The notes under the pieces: generated by a model
Told to the model about the DNA's origin: nothing
The model's input: only the letters and a program-made list of their open reading frames with translations
Databases searched by the model: none
Source of the DNA: Planctomycetota bacterium
Lineage (GTDB): Bacteria; Planctomycetota; Planctomycetia; Pirellulales; Pirellulaceae
Assembly: GCA_024277285.1 (NCBI GenBank)
Contig: JAJRVM010000246.1
Span: 1-36,832 of the forward strand
Direction: 5' to 3'
Length of the DNA: 36,832 bases
Part shown: positions 32,997-36,832 of the stretch, one piece after another
How positions within the stretch are numbered: position 1 is the stretch's first letter
Layout: each line of letters starts with the position of its first letter
Position numbers and translations under genes: made by a program

Positions 32997-33344
32997 TCAA
33001 CCGAACAATGCTTGGTACGTTTCGGCGTTGAACCCGACGACCAGCGTCTTACCTTTGCGCAAGGTCGGTGCGCGTAGGTTGCCGGTTGGGCCAAGCATCA
33101 GCTTGGTCAACGTCGCTTCATCGGGCGAATCCTTCTTCATACTGAAGTGATTCACTCGCTTGCCCTTGCAAACGTAAACCTGACTAGCTTGCTCAGCAAG
33201 TTCCACGGCCTTTTCGGCACCGAACTTCGTCTTTCGAGCGTCGATTTCTTCTTTGATCTGATAACCGGCCTCCGCAAGAAACTCTTGCGCTCGCTTGCAA
33301 CTCACTCAGCCAGGTCGGTGATAGCTCCAGTCAATTCTCGCCAT
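32997..33344 (-). CDS. ArsC/Spx-like thioredoxin-fold protein, candidate selenoprotein with in-frame TGA
   Basis: Read from ATG 33344, the protein has 115 residues if TGA (33306-33308) is read as selenocysteine: MARIDWSYHRPG, Sec13, VSCKRAQEFL and on to YQALFG. GAGGAG lies eight bases before the ATG, a strong ribosome binding site. The UVSCKRAQEFL stretch aligns with the CxxC start of Spx/YffB and ArsC proteins (CTSCRKARAWL type), so the TGA replaces the first redox cysteine. Later features also fit ArsC (EIDARKTKFG, LMLGPTGNLRAPTLRKGKTL, VVGF). A conventional reading begins at GTG 33305, right after the TGA, gives 102 residues, and loses the active-site residue and the first beta-strand. It would act in thiol-based redox chemistry, perhaps arsenate or peroxide related. 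No selenium genes are in the window. A nonsense mutation is the alternative. Confidence 0.75.
33275..33291 (-). promoter_or_regulatory. Candidate bacterial SECIS hairpin
   Basis: On the minus strand, CGCAAGA-GTT-TCTTGCG forms a perfect 7-bp stem. The stem starts 17 bases after the in-frame TGA and the loop lies 24-26 bases after it. The loop has G first and U second. In bacteria, SelB recognises a stem-loop 16-37 bases past the UGA with a G near the start of the loop, which this satisfies. Confidence 0.6.
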
Positions 33345-33352
33345 GTTTCGTA

Positions 33353-33358
33353 CTCCTC
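33353..33358 (-). promoter_or_regulatory. Ribosome binding site deciding the start of the ArsC/Spx-like gene
   Basis: GAGGAG on the minus strand, eight bases before ATG 33344. The GTG at 33305 has no comparable site, which argues for translation starting upstream of the TGA. Confidence 0.7.
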
Positions 33359-34565
33359 GGGCGATCACCGCCCGTAAATTGAAAGCCAAACGTCTCGTCT
33401 ATTGAGTTACTCCATCACGCCGTTTGCTCGGAAACGCGAGCGCGCCCTGGACAACGTGGGGCTGCACCGCACTGACGCAAATATTCTTTGCCTGTTCTTC
33501 CTGCTAACCGCGCGCATCGGCGTTGGGTGGCACTGGCTGAGTGAGCGGGAATCGACGTGATCGTTCGGCGTTTCGCGCAAACGTGAATTGCCTTGTGCCT
33601 CGCGAGCGGAGCCAGTGCTCTTGCAATTCCCTAGTATCTTGGTGCGTAATCGAACAATCTCTGATGCTGCACCGCACGGACTCTGCTCGCGAGTGATGTT
33701 CTCTTGGTAATGGTAACGCATCCTCTTGCTCGCTCAGGAAAGTGCCACCCGAGCCGGCGACGAACACCACGAGATGGGAAGCCATCGCCCAACCGACTCC
33801 GTCAAGATTACCACAACAGGGCATGATGGAAAAGCGGAAGCTTCACTTAGCCCTTCTTGAAAAGCAACGAACTCATCGCCATTTTCGTGACGAGTATCAG
33901 CACCGCACAAAAGAACCTGGAAGAGCAATAAAGGCTCAACTCTCCTTTCTTTTCTTCCTTCCTCATTCATCACTCCTTGCTCGATATTCGATATTCAATT
34001 CTTATGGCGAGCGAGTTACAAAGCTCGGTAGCGACCCGGCTGCACCCCCAATCACGCTACCGGTATAGGAGTGGGGCGGTACGCGTCTGGGCGCGGCAAA
34101 CCATCGAAGCGTGCGGCTGGGCCACGCATTGCGGACAAAATTGACTGAAAAGTCGGAAGAAACAGGAATTCAAACAACCCCGCATTCTCAACTGCCCAGG
34201 CCAAGCGTGACGCCCCCCCCACCGCTACTCCAGACGTAGTACATGCCATTTCTTGCATTAATCCCAGGGAATGCTATAGACTTACTGTACCGGGGAGTTG
34301 GCTTTTCCCTCGAAAGCGTATTCTCGCATGACATGACCGCAACCAATTTGCAGTTGCCGTTCGCACACAGTCGGCGCGGGCATCCAAATGCGATCGCTAT
34401 GCCACAGAGGCCGCCTGGCACCGCGCCGTCGTCACTTTCTTCCCGAAGTACTACCACTTCGATCACCGATTCGGAATCAAACAGCCATCCTAACTCACAT
34501 ACTCATACTCAACCGGTATCGCCATTAGCCATCGGCCGGACCATTCACACGCGGAGCAATACAGC
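33359..34565. other. Long divergent gene-free region
   Basis: Over 1.2 kb between divergent genes. A GGGCGATCACCGCCC palindrome lies at 33359-33373 just upstream of the ArsC/Spx-like gene. The CTCCTTGCTCGATATTCGA repeat recurs near 33969-33995. A minus-strand frame at 34188-34466 ends in a Gly-rich stretch, but nothing supports it as a gene. Promoters for both flanking genes are expected here and none can be named. Confidence 0.4.
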
Positions 34566-35528
34566 ATGACACGTTTTCTCTCTTCCCTAGCACTGTTGAT
34601 CATCTTCGGTTTCGCCTGTCTGACGACATCGGTCACTTGGAGTGACGAGGGGGCTGGCACGTCGGCGGTCTCCGACCTCGAGAGGTCGGTGCTCAAGAGC
34701 TCGGCAGCGTTCGTCGAGGCATACAATGCGGCCGATGCGAACGCGCTTGCAAAACTGTTTACCGAGCAGGGCGAGTTTATTGACGTCGAGCGAATCGTCT
34801 ATCACGGCCGCGATGCGATTGCGGCGGAATTTGGCGCCTCGTTCAAGGCCGTGCCAGGGCGCGAGATCAGCGTGCGAGTTGAATCGATCCGGCAGGTCGC
34901 AAGAACCGTCGCGCTCGAAGACGGACATGTCACCGTGACGCGAGACAACGGTCCGGCGTATGTCAGTCGCTATACGGCCGTCCATGTTTTCGAACAAGAC
35001 AAGTGGCAGATCGCCAGCCTCCGTGACCTGAGCACCAAGCCGCTGACGACCGGCGAGAACTTGCTGGCACTGCAGTGGCTGATCGGCGATTGGATCTCTG
35101 AATCGGCTGACGGCGTCGTCGAACACTCGTTCTACTGGTCCGAGAACGGCAACTTCATCCTCGGTGATTTTGATATTCGTGTCGACGGTCAACTGATGCT
35201 CAGCGGTAATCAGCGCGTCGGCTGGGATCCGCAAACCAAGCAGATTCGTGCATGGATCTTCGATGCCGACGGCGGACACATGGAATCGACCTGGTCGCAA
35301 CTGGATGATCGCTGGATGGTCAAAGTGACTGGCGTTACCCCCGATGGGAAAACCGGCTCAGCCACCAACTATTACGTACCAGGCAAGGGCGATCAAATCA
35401 TTTGGATGTCGACCGACCGAGTGATCGACGGCGAGCCAGGCAACAACATCGAAATGAAAATGGTGCGTAAACCACCGGCACCCGGCAACAAGCATGCGAA
35501 AGACGGTGCAGCAAAGCAAGCCAAGTAA
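34566..35528 (+). CDS. Exported SgcJ/EcaC-type NTF2-like protein
   Basis: A 320-residue protein. It has a signal peptide (LSSLALLIIFGFACLTTSV) and a GGAG element ten bases upstream. Residues 38-155 form an NTF2/SnoaL-like (DUF4440) domain: AAFVEAYNAADANALAKLFT, GEFIDVERIVYHGRDAIAAE, SRYTAVHVFEQDKWQIASLR. Residues 165-305 form a second beta-rich domain (LQWLIGDWISES, FYWSENGNFILGDF, WDPQTKQIRAWIFD) of the type often found after it in planctomycete and related proteins. The C-terminal tail is Lys/Ala/Gly rich. NTF2-like pockets bind small hydrophobic ligands; no catalytic residue can be assigned. It is followed 166 bases later by the basic repeat protein on the same strand. Confidence 0.75.
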   Translation: MTRFLSSLALLIIFGFACLTTSVTWSDEGAGTSAVSDLERSVLKSSAAFVEAYNAADANALAKLFTEQGEFIDVERIVYHGRDAIAAEFGASFKAVPGREISVRVESIRQVARTVALEDGHVTVTRDNGPAYVSRYTAVHVFEQDKWQIASLRDLSTKPLTTGENLLALQWLIGDWISESADGVVEHSFYWSENGNFILGDFDIRVDGQLMLSGNQRVGWDPQTKQIRAWIFDADGGHMESTWSQLDDRWMVKVTGVTPDGKTGSATNYYVPGKGDQIIWMSTDRVIDGEPGNNIEMKMVRKPPAPGNKHAKDGAAKQAK

Positions 35529-35694
35529 CGTGCGTCACGGTACATGCCATCGATTGCTTTGTACCTGTCGCTTTGTCCCAAACGCTTGATGTCAAATACT
35601 CGATACCAAACCGTGGTCGCATCCTTCACGCTCGCAAGAGCCCGTTTGGCGACTGACCCGAAAAGTGAATCCGATCCCTAAAGAAAATCGTGCT

Positions 35695-36832
35695 ATGAAC
35701 CGCTCCATCCTGTCGGTCGTCATTGTCGCCACGATGCTGGTCTTCTCGACCTCGATCGCTGACGCTCAAAAACAGAAGAAATACAAGGGCAGCAGTCGTG
35801 CTGGCGCGAGTCGCAGCGCGGGGCGAGCTGGCGGATACTCGGGACGTGGCAGGCCAATCGGCGGCGCCACACCGAAAAAATCGAGTGCCATGCAGCGCAG
35901 CCCAAGCCTTGGCCGCGGTTCTTCACCAGCCGTAACCAGCCGCGGCAAGAAACCCTCGAAGTACGGCGGCAGCCGAACCCCTTCCGCAAGGCCCACGACA
36001 CGGCCCAGCACGCGACCTGCCACAATTCCTAAGACGCGTCAGAGTACGCGACCGACCACACGGCCCAGTACCCGGCCGACAACGCGCCCGAGTACGCGCC
36101 CGAGTACGCGCCCGACAACGCGCCCGACAACGCGGCCCAGTCGCCCGAGCACCAATCCGTTCCCCCCCAGCTTGACCCGGCCCAGCACGCGACCAACGAC
36201 GCGGCCAGCGACACGACCTTCAACACGCCCCACGACACGGCCCAAGAAGAACCAGAAGCCTGCGATTGGCACTCGGCCCAGCACACGCCCCTCCTCGACC
36301 TTACCCGGTTCATGGCCATCAACTCGGCCCAGTACTCGACCTGGCACACGGCCGAGCAAGAAACCAACTCCTCCGTCGATCACTCGGCCTTCAACGCGGC
36401 CCACGCGACCCCTTGGCCCCGGTTCGATCGGCGGTGGCTATGCACGTCCTGGAACGCGACCTAGCGTTCGCCCCGCACCCAGCCGTCCCTCAACCGGACG
36501 CCCCTCATTAGGACGCCCCAGTTCGGGCTACCTGCCAGGTGGAGTTGGCGGAGCGCTGCGGCCCGGAAAACCGAGTAAGCCCGGCAAACCGACTCAACCC
36601 ATTGCACCAGGCACCGGCCTGCGGCCAGGCAAACCCAGCAAACCGAGCAAGCCATCGCGACCCGGCGGCGGCGGTCTACGACCTGGCAAGCCCATGCAGC
36701 CAATTGTACCCGGTGGTGGCGGAGCGCTGCGGCCCGGAAAACCGAGTAAGCCCGGCAAGCCGACTCAACCCATTGCACCAGGTACCGGCCTGCGCCCCGG
36801 CAAACCCACCAAACCGAGCAAGCCATCGCGAC
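35695..36832 (+). CDS. Exported, very basic Thr-Arg-Pro repeat protein (runs off the right edge)
   Basis: At least 379 residues, with no stop before the window ends. The start at ATG 35695 opens a signal peptide (MNRSILSVVIVATMLVFSTS, cleaved near IADA). Residues 25-95 are Ser/Gly/Arg/Lys rich. About 95-245 consist mainly of tetrapeptides of the form TRPS or TRPT, with short spacers such as KKNQKPAIG. After a Gly-rich hinge (GSIGGGYA), the rest is built of RPGKPSKPGKPTQP-type units with GGG spacers. The protein carries dozens of Arg and Lys and almost no acidic residues, so it is disordered and strongly cationic. It could bind anionic polysaccharide, nucleic acid or acidic proteins at the envelope. 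No homologue is named with confidence. It is missed when ORFs must close inside the window. Confidence 0.75.
   Translation, partial: MNRSILSVVIVATMLVFSTSIADAQKQKKYKGSSRAGASRSAGRAGGYSGRGRPIGGATPKKSSAMQRSPSLGRGSSPAVTSRGKKPSKYGGSRTPSARPTTRPSTRPATIPKTRQSTRPTTRPSTRPTTRPSTRPSTRPTTRPTTRPSRPSTNPFPPSLTRPSTRPTTRPATRPSTRPTTRPKKNQKPAIGTRPSTRPSSTLPGSWPSTRPSTRPGTRPSKKPTPPSITRPSTRPTRPLGPGSIGGGYARPGTRPSVRPAPSRPSTGRPSLGRPSSGYLPGGVGGALRPGKPSKPGKPTQPIAPGTGLRPGKPSKPSKPSRPGGGGLRPGKPMQPIVPGGGGALRPGKPSKPGKPTQPIAPGTGLRPGKPTKPSKPSR
36547..36832 (+). repeat. 171-bp direct DNA repeat inside the basic protein gene
   Basis: GGCGGAGCGCTGCGGCCCGG begins at 36547 and again at 36718, and the following sequence is nearly identical to the window edge. 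The period is 57 codons. This suggests a recent in-frame duplication, with further units possible beyond the edge. Confidence 0.8.

Noticed and set aside
33306..33308. The in-frame TGA as a simple nonsense mutation.
   Set aside because: Not fully excluded, but the exact fit to a redox Cys position, the strong upstream ribosome binding site and the SECIS-like hairpin make selenocysteine the better reading.
34188..34466. Minus-strand frame ending in a Gly-rich stretch, considered as a small exported protein.
   Set aside because: It has no ribosome binding site, signal peptide or recognised motif; the evidence is too weak to call a gene.
1..36832. tRNA, rRNA or Sec tRNA genes.
   Set aside because: No T-loop (GTTCGAATC-like) with a matching acceptor stem was seen on either strand; the scan by eye is not exhaustive.

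Overview
The window looks like part of a planctomycete chromosome, most likely of the Pirellulales type. The grounds are the gene families present: a DUF1559 protein, a secreted sulfatase, a Tat-exported Gfo/Idh/MocA oxidoreductase, a WxxWRGP-type PQQ-like propeller protein, a hydrazine-synthase-alpha-like (HzsA-like) remnant, a Porin_O_P porin and Cys-rich secreted proteins. Long repeat-rich intergenic gaps and moderately high GC fit as well. No database search was possible, so family names come from reading motifs in the translations. No tRNA, rRNA or CRISPR array was seen.

Layout. 1-2.2 kb: the C-terminal end of a secreted carbohydrate-active protein, then an ICMT-like membrane methyltransferase. 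2.9-5.4 kb (minus): a tetraheme-type cytochrome fused to five cadherin-like repeats and an Asp-rich tail. 6.5-9 kb: an internally deleted HzsA-like gene, then a PQQ-like protein. 9.3-11 kb: a YeiH-type sulfate exporter and a one-helix partner. 11.5-13.3 kb (minus): a P-loop kinase-like protein, a lipase scrap and an ornithine cyclodeaminase. 13.5-19 kb (minus): a sulfatase scrap, the DUF1559 protein, a lyase scrap, an intact sulfatase and an SLC13-like transporter. 19.5-23.5 kb: a polysaccharide deacetylase-like protein and, divergently, an alpha-L-fucosidase-like protein. 23.5-29.7 kb (minus): two DUF3299-type proteins, a CxxC HEAT-like protein, a Cys-rich exported protein and a porin. 30-32 kb (plus): a DUF302 protein and the oxidoreductase. 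32.5-33.3 kb (minus): a YaiI/UPF0178 protein and an ArsC/Spx-like protein. 34.5 kb to the end (plus): an NTF2-like exported protein and a very basic Thr-Arg-Pro repeat protein that runs off the edge.

The strongest unusual signal is at 32997-33344. The ArsC/Spx-like gene has an in-frame TGA exactly where the first redox cysteine of a CxxC motif belongs. A strong ribosome binding site lies upstream, and a perfect 7-bp hairpin sits at the distance expected of a bacterial SECIS element. It reads as a selenoprotein (UxxC) that a normal gene caller would truncate.

The second theme is repeats and gene decay. At least four dispersed repeat families fill the gaps: a MITE-like element of about 200 bp with terminal inverted repeats, a palindrome family whose stem shows compensatory changes, a GC-rich palindromic family, and a family ending in a GTGAACGGTTAC motif. 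Several gene remnants (glycoside hydrolase, HzsA-like, lipase, sulfatase, lyase) lie between them. Functionally, the intact sulfatase, the fucosidase-like and deacetylase-like proteins, the anion transporter and the sulfate exporter would fit use of sulfated polysaccharides, but they do not form one operon and that link is an inference.
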